Shown: in pieces, positions 1-5,870 of the stretch
Layout of the letters: each line of letters starts with the position of its first letter
How positions within the stretch are numbered: position 1 is the stretch's first letter
DNA from: Nitrospirota bacterium
Lineage (GTDB): Bacteria > Nitrospirota > Nitrospiria > Nitrospirales > Nitrospiraceae
Assembly (NCBI GenBank): GCA_016195505.1
Contig: JACPZN010000069.1
Span: forward strand, 1 to 11,424
Direction: 5' to 3'
Length of the DNA stretch: 11,424 nucleotides
Program-made: the position numbers and the translations under genes
The notes under the pieces: model-generated
Seen by the model: the letters and a program-made list of their open reading frames with translations, nothing else
What the model was told of the DNA's origin: nothing
The model's database searches: none

Positions 1-456
1 ACCGTGTCATACCCGAACGTTCGTCCGGTCAATAAAGCATTGTGGGTGCGTCGAGCCAACCTGATCATCGAGAACCCATCAGATCAGCCCCACGCATTCC
101 GGGTGCAGGAGACCGCGCAAGTGACAGCGAACTCCATTCCTGCGACCACGATCCAAGAACTGCTGCGCGAGGTTGGTGCCAGCTCGGTCGATCTGTTGAA
201 GTTGGACATCGAAGGCGCCGAGAAAGAACTCTTCGAGGATCAGACCAGCGCGGATTGGTTAACACGGACCCACGCACTGATCGTGGAACTGCACGACAGG
301 TTCAAACCAGGCTGCACGGCTGCTGTCGAGCGGGCCATCGCAAACTACGATTTCCGTCGTTCACAGAGGGGAGAGAATCTTGTGTTCGTTCGGGAAACGC
401 GGCGTCAAGCTAGTGAAGCTGACGCAGACCTCTTGTTTGGACGGAATCCGGCGTAA
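1..456 (+). CDS. FkbM family methyltransferase, C-terminal part (5' end outside window)
   Basis: This is the C-terminal part of a probable S-adenosylmethionine-dependent methyltransferase of the FkbM family. Members usually O-methylate sugars or other small acceptors. The frame is open from the first base and ends with TAA at 454-456. The GTG at position 4 is probably internal, because the visible part starts mid-domain. The diagnostic stretch is 'VDLLKLDIEGAEKELF' at about residues 62-77 counted from position 4. It is preceded by 'TTIQELLREVG' and followed by a beta strand ending 'LIVELHD' and by 'ENLVFVRE'. This order matches the end of FkbM domains. The acceptor cannot be read from the sequence. 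The next gene on the same strand starts 74 bases later and has no obvious functional link to it. Confidence 0.8.
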   Translation, partial: TVSYPNVRPVNKALWVRRANLIIENPSDQPHAFRVQETAQVTANSIPATTIQELLREVGASSVDLLKLDIEGAEKELFEDQTSADWLTRTHALIVELHDRFKPGCTAAVERAIANYDFRRSQRGENLVFVRETRRQASEADADLLFGRNPA

Positions 457-529
457 TCAAAGTCGTCCTGAACTCACTCTGTTCTGCGATAATCCCTCCG
501 GTTCCTGGGTCTCTCACGAAGGCCTCTCG

Positions 530-1492
530 ATGGCGCCTGTCCTACAATACGACCCCAAGCTAGCCCGGATGCTGGTCCTCGACGAATTGTTTGATCTTTC
601 GCTTTACAAAGCGCTCCGCGATGTGACGCAGCCGGATGTGCACCACACCCTTGATGAACTGATCAAGGTAGAAACATCCCATCTGGCCTTCTGGCAGAAA
701 TTCTTCGATCTCAAGCTCGACCAGCTCAATCTTGGACGACGAGTCAAACTCTCCATCATGATGCTGGTCTGCAGACTATTCGGCTCGACAGCGGTTCATC
801 TTGTGCTCGAAGCAATCGAAGTCCACGGGGTACGAAAATACTTGGCAATCTGGCGGGAGTATCAGGGGAAACCGCTCGGGGAAGCCTTGCGTGGGATCTT
901 GATGGATGAGTTCAAGCATGAGGATGTGCTCGTGACGGAACTGACCAATAGAAAGATCAACCCGGAAAGGATCCGGAACATTTTTCTTGGACTCAATGAT
1001 GGTTTGGTAGAAATTCTCGGTGCGGTGAGCGGCTTCTTCGGTGCGTTCGGCAGCGCGACGATGGTGTTGATCGCCGCCACGACAACGGCTGTCGCCGGCG
1101 CTTTGTCGATGGGCGCCGGCGCGTTCCTGGCGCTGAATTCGGAGAAGGAAGTGAAATCGACTGAAGTAGCCAAGAAAATCTTCTTGGGCGAGGAATCGGA
1201 ATCGAGCCCAATGGAGGAGCAGCCCCTAGCATCGGCGCTGGTGGTGGGTTCCGCCTATATGATGGGCGCAATCGTGCCTGTGTTGCCGGTCCTGATCGGC
1301 GCGAAGGATGCGATGTTCTCGGTCCTGACCGCGGGCCTCATGGTGATCGTCGTATCGACGGTCCTTTCGTTTCTCTCCGGCATGGATATCAGGCGGCGCA
1401 TCGCGCTCAATTTGATCATCATTACCGTGGCCGTCAGCGTGAGCTACGGCATCGGCGTCGTCGCTAAGAATTTCTGGGGGATTGCCGTTTAA
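530..1492 (+). CDS. Ferritin-like domain plus VIT1/CCC1 membrane transporter (MbfA-like iron exporter)
   Basis: This 320-residue inner-membrane protein has an N-terminal ferritin-like (rubrerythrin/Er) domain fused to a VIT1/CCC1 domain. The architecture is known from MbfA-type proteins, which export iron (possibly also manganese) and protect against iron and peroxide stress. Residues 1-145 are helical and soluble, with the ferritin-like metal-ligand pattern: E19, E48xxH51 ('ETSH') and E127xxH130 ('DEFKH'). Residues 150-320 hold the VIT1 signature 'GLNDGLVEILGAVSGF' (154-169), 'GALSMGAGAFLA' and 'SEKE'. About five hydrophobic segments lie near 160-180, 184-204, 236-257, 262-283 and 291-312. 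An acidic loop (EESESSPMEE) follows the second. The frame opens further upstream at 380, but ATG 530 is preferred: it has a GAAGG ribosome site at 518-522, and the ferritin-like fold starts right after it. Only three bases separate its stop from the convergent radical SAM gene. No Fur-type site was recognised. Confidence 0.85.
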   Translation: MAPVLQYDPKLARMLVLDELFDLSLYKALRDVTQPDVHHTLDELIKVETSHLAFWQKFFDLKLDQLNLGRRVKLSIMMLVCRLFGSTAVHLVLEAIEVHGVRKYLAIWREYQGKPLGEALRGILMDEFKHEDVLVTELTNRKINPERIRNIFLGLNDGLVEILGAVSGFFGAFGSATMVLIAATTTAVAGALSMGAGAFLALNSEKEVKSTEVAKKIFLGEESESSPMEEQPLASALVVGSAYMMGAIVPVLPVLIGAKDAMFSVLTAGLMVIVVSTVLSFLSGMDIRRRIALNLIIITVAVSVSYGIGVVAKNFWGIAV

Positions 1493-1495
1493 GTC

Positions 1496-2854
1496 CTACC
1501 TGGCTTGGATCATCGGAAGTTCGCGTGAACCTTCTGCTGCCTGCTGAATCCTCAGACGTTCGAGACGCGAGGATTCCAACACATTGTGGAGCATGTCATC
1601 CGCCACCTGGGTCAGCTGCGCCGCCGCATCTTTCATGTCGGCGTGCTCGACCGCACGGGATAGCGCTTCGGCTTTTGTTGCGCCCTTATTCTGGCCCATG
1701 AACGGTTTGGTGAGGAGATACAGCACGTCTCGCACCGGCATAAACCGAAAGAAGCGGCGGAGTAACTGAAAGGTCTGGGCGGGGTAATGGATGAGCTTAT
1801 AGAGAAAGAGCTTCTTGAGCCCTTCCTGCCGCACGCGGTTGATTGTCTCCCCCGGCAGGCAGGTCGGATCGATTTCCGAACATTTAAAATATTTGTACCA
1901 ATCCGTGGATTCCCGGACCAATCCGCGTTTCACATATTCCTGCCACAACGGCGTCCCCCGGTAAACACAGAGCCGGTTGAAGCCGAAGGTATCGAGCGGT
2001 AGCGCCGACGCGAAGTCGAAGGTTGCCCTCATATCCTCGATCGTCTCGTCCGGATTCCCCACCGTAAAGAATCCGTGCACGATCTCAATGCCGGCCTTTT
2101 TCGCGTTCTTAACGGCCGTCGTGACTTGAGCCAGTGTCTGTTCCTTCTTCAACCGATCGAGAATCTTCTGGCTGCCGCTCTCGATCCCGAACATCATGGC
2201 GCGGCAATGAGCCTTCGCCATGGCAGGGAAGAGATGTTGGGCGACCGAATCCACACGCCCCTCCATGCCCCACTGAATCGAGAGCTTTTCTTCCATGATA
2301 CCGCTACAAATCGCCTCGATCCGCTTGGGCTGAAGCAAAAAATGATCGTCGACAAACGCGACGGACCCATAGCCGAGCTCTTCGAGATGTTTGAGCTCAG
2401 CGACCACATGCTGTGGACTGCGGGCTCGCCACTTCCCCTCGTTGAAGATCGGGATGTCGCAGAAGATACAGGGCCAGGGGCACCCACGAGAGGTCTGCAT
2501 CGTCGTGAACCGTTCCATCGAAAGAATCACCGGTACGTCCAACGGCATCGACTCCACAAAGTCGAGCTTCAGGCTCTCACGATCCGGAAAGGGCCACTGA
2601 TCCAGTTGCCGCTCCATTGGACGATTGGGATTATGGACGACCTGCCCGTCCTTCATCCACGTCAGACCTGCTACCTCTTGCGGATTCTCGAAATTTGCAA
2701 GCAGATCGAGCAGCAACTGCTCCCCGTCGCCCCGGCATACAAAATCGACTTCGGGACATTGCAACTTCACTAAGGGGGCATTCAGGCTGGCGAACACTCC
2801 GCCGAACGCGAGCTTCACTTTCTGATTGGACGCGCGAATCTTCCGTGCGAGCAT
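1496..2854 (-). CDS. B12-binding-domain radical SAM protein, N-terminally truncated
   Basis: This is a radical SAM enzyme of the cobalamin-binding class; the substrate is unknown. From the first ATG (2852-2854), residues 1-55 form the second half of a B12-binding Rossmann domain ('KLAFGGVFAS', 'CPEVDFVCRGDGEQ'). Residues 121-132 carry the 4Fe-4S/SAM motif 'TSRGCPWPCIFC', with the CxxxCxxC cysteines at 125, 129 and 132. TIM-barrel landmarks follow: 'VAFVDDHFLL', 'GMEGRVDS', 'MMFGIESGSQKILD' and 'GFFTVGNPDET'. A C-terminal helical tail lacks a recognised domain. It ends with TAG at 1496-1498. Starting at this ATG would remove the first half of the B12 domain. The frame upstream still reads family-like ('QPALVGLSFLSTTSYPYAK') as far as a TAG at 3002-3004, without an ATG, GTG or TTG. 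The gene is therefore probably 5'-disrupted. The C-terminal three quarters look intact. The radical SAM family call is firm; the function is open. Confidence 0.8.
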   Translation of the reverse strand: MLARKIRASNQKVKLAFGGVFASLNAPLVKLQCPEVDFVCRGDGEQLLLDLLANFENPQEVAGLTWMKDGQVVHNPNRPMERQLDQWPFPDRESLKLDFVESMPLDVPVILSMERFTTMQTSRGCPWPCIFCDIPIFNEGKWRARSPQHVVAELKHLEELGYGSVAFVDDHFLLQPKRIEAICSGIMEEKLSIQWGMEGRVDSVAQHLFPAMAKAHCRAMMFGIESGSQKILDRLKKEQTLAQVTTAVKNAKKAGIEIVHGFFTVGNPDETIEDMRATFDFASALPLDTFGFNRLCVYRGTPLWQEYVKRGLVRESTDWYKYFKCSEIDPTCLPGETINRVRQEGLKKLFLYKLIHYPAQTFQLLRRFFRFMPVRDVLYLLTKPFMGQNKGATKAEALSRAVEHADMKDAAAQLTQVADDMLHNVLESSRLERLRIQQAAEGSRELPMIQAR

Positions 2855-3001
2855 CTTGGCGTAGGGGTAACTCGTGGTACTCAGAAAACTGAGGCCGACA
2901 AGTGCCGGTTGCTCTCGATTGATTTGGTCGATGATGACATCGTTGGGCGTCTCGGGATTTGAAGAGTACCACGCTACAAGGGGAGTGGCAAGGGAATAGA
3001 T
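2855..3001 (-). pseudogene. 5' remnant of the B12-binding radical SAM gene, closed by an in-frame TAG
   Basis: These 49 codons lie in frame with, and directly upstream of, the first ATG of the radical SAM gene. They read 'IYSLATPLVAWYSS' near the top and 'NREQPALVGLSFLST' further down. The latter is the beta-alpha pattern of a B12-binding domain before 'GG.FAS'. The TAG at 3002-3004 closes the frame, and no ATG, GTG or TTG codon occurs in it. Above the TAG the same frame stays open to an ATG at 3122-3124 (40 codons), but that peptide does not look like the start of a B12-binding domain. In another frame just above the junction the strand reads 'EVLLLDLF', which does resemble such a start. An indel near 2996-3004 is therefore possible. 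The frame continuity is seen; the damage is inferred. Confidence 0.6.
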
Positions 3002-3161
3002 CTAGGAGGAGTACCTCACTTCAAAACAGAACCTTCTTCCTGCAATCCAGTTGAGCCCTACACTGAATTCGAAACTCTGACCTTCATCGATTTGAATTCT
3101 CAGGAGGGTCGGCACAAACTCCATCGAGTCTCCGAGGCTATCACCTGTATCACGAACACAG

Positions 3162-3192
3162 CGGGGGTGCTAAGCCATGCCTAGCACCCCCG
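3162..3192 (-). terminator. Perfect 11-bp hairpin downstream of sucD, probable transcription terminator
   Basis: CGGGGGTGCTA at 3162-3172 is the exact reverse complement of TAGCACCCCCG at 3182-3192, with a 9-base spacer (3173-3181). It lies 24 bases beyond the sucD stop codon, where the minus-strand operon would end. The strongly GC-rich stem fits a terminator. However, the minus-strand sequence after the stem is only modestly T-rich (CTGTGTTCGTG), so it is not a textbook intrinsic terminator and could be an mRNA 3'-end stabiliser instead. The rest of 3001-3216 holds no convincing gene. Confidence 0.6.
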
Positions 3193-3216
3193 ACGATCCA
3201 TTCAAGACAACAATCC

Positions 3217-4089
3217 TCAGCGGCCCAGCGCTTTCTTCACCGCATTACCGATCTCAGCTGGATTCTTCACCACCTTCACACCCGCCGCTTCGAGCGCCTT
3301 CATCTTTTCAGTTGCGGTACCTTTGCCGCCTGAGATGATCGCGCCGGCGTGACCCATGCGGCGACCGGGAGGCGCCGTGATGCCGGCGATGAAGCTGATG
3401 ACCGGCTTCTTGACATTCTTCTTGATGAACTCAGCGGCCTTTTCTTCTGCATCGCCACCGATCTCGCCGATCATGACGATCGCCTGAGTCTCCGGGTCCT
3501 TCTCAAAGAGTGGCAGCACGTCGACGAAACCAGTCCCATTGACTGGATCGCCGCCAATACCGACGCATGTGGTTTCTCCGAGTCCTAACGTTGACAGCTG
3601 ATGGACCGCTTCATAGGTGAGGGTCCCACTGCGGGACACGACCCCGACGATACCCTTCTTGTGAATGAAACCCGGCATGATGCCGATTTTAGCTTCGCCC
3701 ACAGTGATCACACCGGGACAGTTGGGCCCGATCAATCGGACATCGCGGCCCCGCAACGCCCGCTTCACTTTGACCATGTCGTTGACTGGAATGCCTTCGG
3801 TGATACAGATGACTAGCTTGATGCCGGCATCGGCTGCTTCCAGAATTGCATCCGCACAAAATGGCGGCGGCACGAAGATGAGCGAGGTGTCACACTCAGT
3901 CTTCTTCACCGCATCAGCGACGGTGTTGAAGACTGGAATGCCTTCGACCTCCTGCCCGGCCTTTCCCGGCGTGACCCCTGCCACCATCTTCGTCCCATAG
4001 GCCTTGCACTGGGTCGCATGGAACGAGCCTTCCTTGCCTGTAATCCCCTGCACCACCACCCGCGTGTTCTTATTGACAAGAATGCTCAA
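3217..4089 (-). CDS. sucD: Succinyl-CoA synthetase (ADP-forming) alpha subunit
   Basis: This is the alpha subunit of succinate-CoA ligase, which interconverts succinyl-CoA and succinate with ATP/ADP in the TCA cycle or its reductive form. It acts in the cytoplasm with SucC. It is 290 residues long, the usual family length. The N-terminal CoA-binding Rossmann domain contains 'VVVQGITGKEGSFH' (residues 11-24) and 'GPNCPGVI' (121-128). The ligase domain contains 'GVVSRSGTLTYE' (149-160), 'GIGGDPVNGT' (177-186) and the phosphohistidine motif 'GHAGAI', with active-site His247. All key residues are present. The start is the TTG at 4087-4089. The N-terminal sequence MSILVNKNTR is typical, and no other start nearby fits. 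That TTG overlaps the stop of the upstream 173-residue gene (TTGA, 4086-4089). Its normal partner sucC is not adjacent but separated by that gene, which is unusual. The stop is TGA. Confidence 0.96.
   Translation of the reverse strand: MSILVNKNTRVVVQGITGKEGSFHATQCKAYGTKMVAGVTPGKAGQEVEGIPVFNTVADAVKKTECDTSLIFVPPPFCADAILEAADAGIKLVICITEGIPVNDMVKVKRALRGRDVRLIGPNCPGVITVGEAKIGIMPGFIHKKGIVGVVSRSGTLTYEAVHQLSTLGLGETTCVGIGGDPVNGTGFVDVLPLFEKDPETQAIVMIGEIGGDAEEKAAEFIKKNVKKPVISFIAGITAPPGRRMGHAGAIISGGKGTATEKMKALEAAGVKVVKNPAEIGNAVKKALGR
4086..4089 (-). promoter_or_regulatory. Four-base stop-start overlap (TTGA) linking the unknown gene to sucD
   Basis: On the minus strand the TGA stop of the 173-residue gene (4086-4088) overlaps the TTG start of sucD (4087-4089). 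Such overlaps often couple translation of the second gene to the first. A weak AGGTG lies five bases upstream of the TTG. The sequence shows the overlap directly; coupling is inferred. Confidence 0.55.
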
Positions 4090-4607
4090 AGCTGCACCTG
4101 TTCTATATGTGAGATTGTTTTGTGAGAAGCCGTGTCATCTTGATACCAGCTCAAGAAACTTCTCGAAATCTCTAAAGCGATGGCTACGCCTTTCCGCTCT
4201 GCTCTCTCAATGTTGTCAGAGTGAATCTTAGTATGGTGCCCGAAAAACGACTCAAAATCAGGCCCCTGTATCCAAAGGCCATCAACGTAGCTTTTTCGCA
4301 ACTCAAGCAAGACGACACCCCATTTGCAACCTCGTCGCTTGTACATGCGAACAAAACCAACACTCGGCTTTTCCCACCATCCCTCATGCGATGCGAGAGG
4401 AGAAATCGCTACTTGAGCACCATCTACCTCTGCACAAAAATAGTTAGTGCTGGCGTTACCTTCTTCGAGGATATTGATGCCACTCCTCTTCTGTAAAGCT
4501 TCTGCGAAATGATTAGCATATTCGTGACTCTTGGACCGTTTCGCTGCACGGTCAGAGGATCTTTCCATGGCAATAGCTGAAAGGTTAGTTTTGAGATTCT
4601 CGCTCAT
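4086..4607 (-). CDS. Hypothetical protein of unknown function inserted between sucC and sucD
   Basis: I do not recognise this 173-residue protein. It appears soluble: no signal peptide, no membrane segment, and no cysteine pair or nucleotide-binding loop. The first 35 residues are polar and rich in Lys, Arg and Ser ('AKRSKSHEYANHFAEAL'). The middle is rich in aromatic and hydrophobic residues, with strands such as 'SVGFVRMYKRRGCKWGVVLLELRKSY' in segments 82-107. The end is helical ('RAERKGVAIALEISRSFLSWYQDD'). ATG 4605-4607 is supported by an AGGAAG about ten bases upstream (4618-4623). The region is clearly lower in GC (about 48% by sampled lines) than sucD and sucC (about 58-62%). It also breaks a gene pair that is almost always adjacent, so horizontal insertion is likely. 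It could be cargo of a small mobile element, although no transposase or flanking terminal repeats are visible. Confidence 0.6.
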   Translation of the reverse strand: MSENLKTNLSAIAMERSSDRAAKRSKSHEYANHFAEALQKRSGINILEEGNASTNYFCAEVDGAQVAISPLASHEGWWEKPSVGFVRMYKRRGCKWGVVLLELRKSYVDGLWIQGPDFESFFGHHTKIHSDNIERAERKGVAIALEISRSFLSWYQDDTASHKTISHIEQVQL

Positions 4608-4804
4608 TCAAGGTTCACTTCCTAGAGTAAGCCCAACCTCTCCGTCTAAATTCCTTCTTCTTACTCACTTCCCTCTCCCCACAGGAGGGCGAGGACTTCT
4701 CTCGCGGGTGGCGCCGATCTGGGCGCCCGTCCGCCCGCAGCGGGGTCCCTACACCGGGCGGGGTGCGAGGACGGACGGGCTGGTCGGCGACAGGGCCCGC
4801 TTCC
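4608..4804. other. Non-coding segment between the 3' end of sucC and the unknown gene
   Basis: No gene is supported here. The part next to the unknown gene (4608-4680) is AT-richer. From 4681 the sequence turns very GC-rich, with nested inverted repeats at 4689-4705 (GCGAG/CTCGC) and 4725-4780 and a palindrome GGGCGCCC at 4721-4728. The composition boundary near 4680 may mark one edge of inserted DNA. No target-site duplication could be identified with confidence. Confidence 0.5.
4725..4780. repeat. GC-rich nested inverted repeat (REP-like or terminator-like)
   Basis: GCCCGTCCG at 4725-4733 pairs exactly with CGGACGGGC at 4772-4780. Inside, CCGCCCG (4731-4737) can alternatively pair with CGGGCGG (4755-4761). 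CCCGC/GCGGG (4734-4744) forms a tight inner palindrome. The element lies 25 bases downstream of the original sucC stop (4805) on the transcribed strand. It could act as a terminator, an mRNA stabiliser or a dispersed repetitive palindrome. No U-tract follows it. Whether it is repeated elsewhere cannot be seen here. Confidence 0.55.
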
Positions 4805-4866
4805 TCACGCCGCCTTGCCCGTCAACTTCACAATCTTTTGCGCCGCTTCCCACAACGAACGATCCC
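4805..4866 (-). pseudogene. sucC: Out-of-frame remnant of the sucC C-terminus
   Basis: In a minus-strand frame different from the sucC frame, this stretch reads 'SLWEAAQKIVKLTGKAA' and stops with TGA at 4805-4807. That closely resembles the usual C-terminus of SucC proteins (compare '..LTDAAQQVVAAVEGK' in E. coli). It directly abuts the point where the sucC frame leaves the family sequence after 'NIFGGIVRC'. An internal deletion of a length not divisible by three joined the two parts. Confidence 0.75.
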
Positions 4867-5727
4867 GCCGAAGATGTTGATGAAGATGCCTTTGACGTTC
4901 GGATCTTTCAGCAGAATGCGGAAGCCGGCCGCCACCGTCTCTTTCGTCGCGCCGCCTCCGACATCCAGGAAGTTCGCCGGTTCGCTGCCCGCCATCTTGA
5001 TGACGTCCATTGTCGCCATGGCAAGGCCCGCACCGTTGACCATGCAGCCGATGTTCCCGTCGAGCTTGATGTAGTTCAGATTATTTTCCCCCGCTTCGAT
5101 CTCAAGCGGATCTTCTTCATTCAAATCCCGCATCTTCTGGACATCTTCGTGCTTGAAAAGTCCGTTATCGTCGAACGAGACTTTGCCGTCCAGCGCAACC
5201 AGCGTCTTTTCCTTTGTGATGATGAGCGGGTTAATTTCCACCAGCGCGGCGTGCTTCTCCATGAATAGACGATAGAGATTGCCGAGCATCTGCACGAAGG
5301 GGTTGAGAACGGCCGGCTCGATATTCTGAAGCCCCAAGGCAAAGGCCACGTTGCGCCCGTTGTGGCCTTGAAATCCGACCGCCGGGTCGATCGCTTCCTT
5401 GATGATTTTCTCCGGCGTCTTCTCCGCCACCACTTCGATCTCCATTCCACCTTCGGTGCTGGCGATAAACGTGGGCCATCCCGTATCACGATCCACGAGG
5501 ATTGAGAGATACAATTCCTTCGCGATATTTGCGCCTTCTTCGATCTTCACACCGCCGGCTTTCCCGCGGCCTCCGGCGTGAATCTGCGCTTTGACGACAA
5601 ACACCGGACTATTCAGTTCTGCGGCCCAGGTTTCGGCCTCTTGCGGTGTCTTGACCTCACGGCCGCGGGGAACCGGCACCCCAAACTGCGCAAACAACGA
5701 CTTCGCCTGAAATTCATGCACATTCAT
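4828..5727 (-). CDS. sucC: Succinyl-CoA synthetase beta subunit, internally deleted and frameshifted
   Basis: This is the beta (ATP-grasp) subunit of succinyl-CoA synthetase, partner of SucD. The start ATG (5725-5727) is good, with GAGG six bases upstream (5734-5737), and the N-terminus MNVHEFQAKSLF is typical. Family motifs are present: 'HAGGRGKAGGVK' (50-61), 'ASTEGGMEIE', 'ALVEINPL', 'LDGKVSFDDN', 'GNIGCMVNGAGLAM', 'FLDVGGGA' and 'NIFGGIVRC'. Two things are wrong. After 'GGVK' the chain jumps straight to 'IEEGANIAKELYL'; compared with E. coli SucC about 36 residues of the ATP-grasp lid region are missing, in frame. After 'GGIVRC' it runs into a foreign 'GKRRKRL' and TGA, although the real C-terminus is readable just beyond in another frame. 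At 299 residues it is about 90 short of the usual 385-400. As written it is unlikely to form an active ligase. The frame is sucC without doubt; whether the lesions are real or assembly errors is open. Confidence 0.88.
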   Translation of the reverse strand: MNVHEFQAKSLFAQFGVPVPRGREVKTPQEAETWAAELNSPVFVVKAQIHAGGRGKAGGVKIEEGANIAKELYLSILVDRDTGWPTFIASTEGGMEIEVVAEKTPEKIIKEAIDPAVGFQGHNGRNVAFALGLQNIEPAVLNPFVQMLGNLYRLFMEKHAALVEINPLIITKEKTLVALDGKVSFDDNGLFKHEDVQKMRDLNEEDPLEIEAGENNLNYIKLDGNIGCMVNGAGLAMATMDVIKMAGSEPANFLDVGGGATKETVAAGFRILLKDPNVKGIFINIFGGIVRCGKRRKRL

Positions 5728-5870
5728 TCTCTACCTCTTCATTCCTGAGGACGGCGACGGAGGCGTTTCTCACTGCGCGCATCCACCGAGCACCGCCCGA
5801 TTTTTAACAATCCAAATTGATCCAGCGTGCGCGGTGGGCGAGCACAAGAAATGCCTCCCTCGCCGTTCTC

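Noticed and set aside
2075..2773. A 232-codon + strand frame
   Set aside because: It lies antisense to the conserved radical SAM core and has no family motif or credible ribosome site.
4531..5268. A 245-codon + strand frame spanning the sucC 3' end and the GC-rich repeat
   Set aside because: It is antisense to sucC over half its length and runs through palindromic non-coding DNA; no protein family is recognisable.
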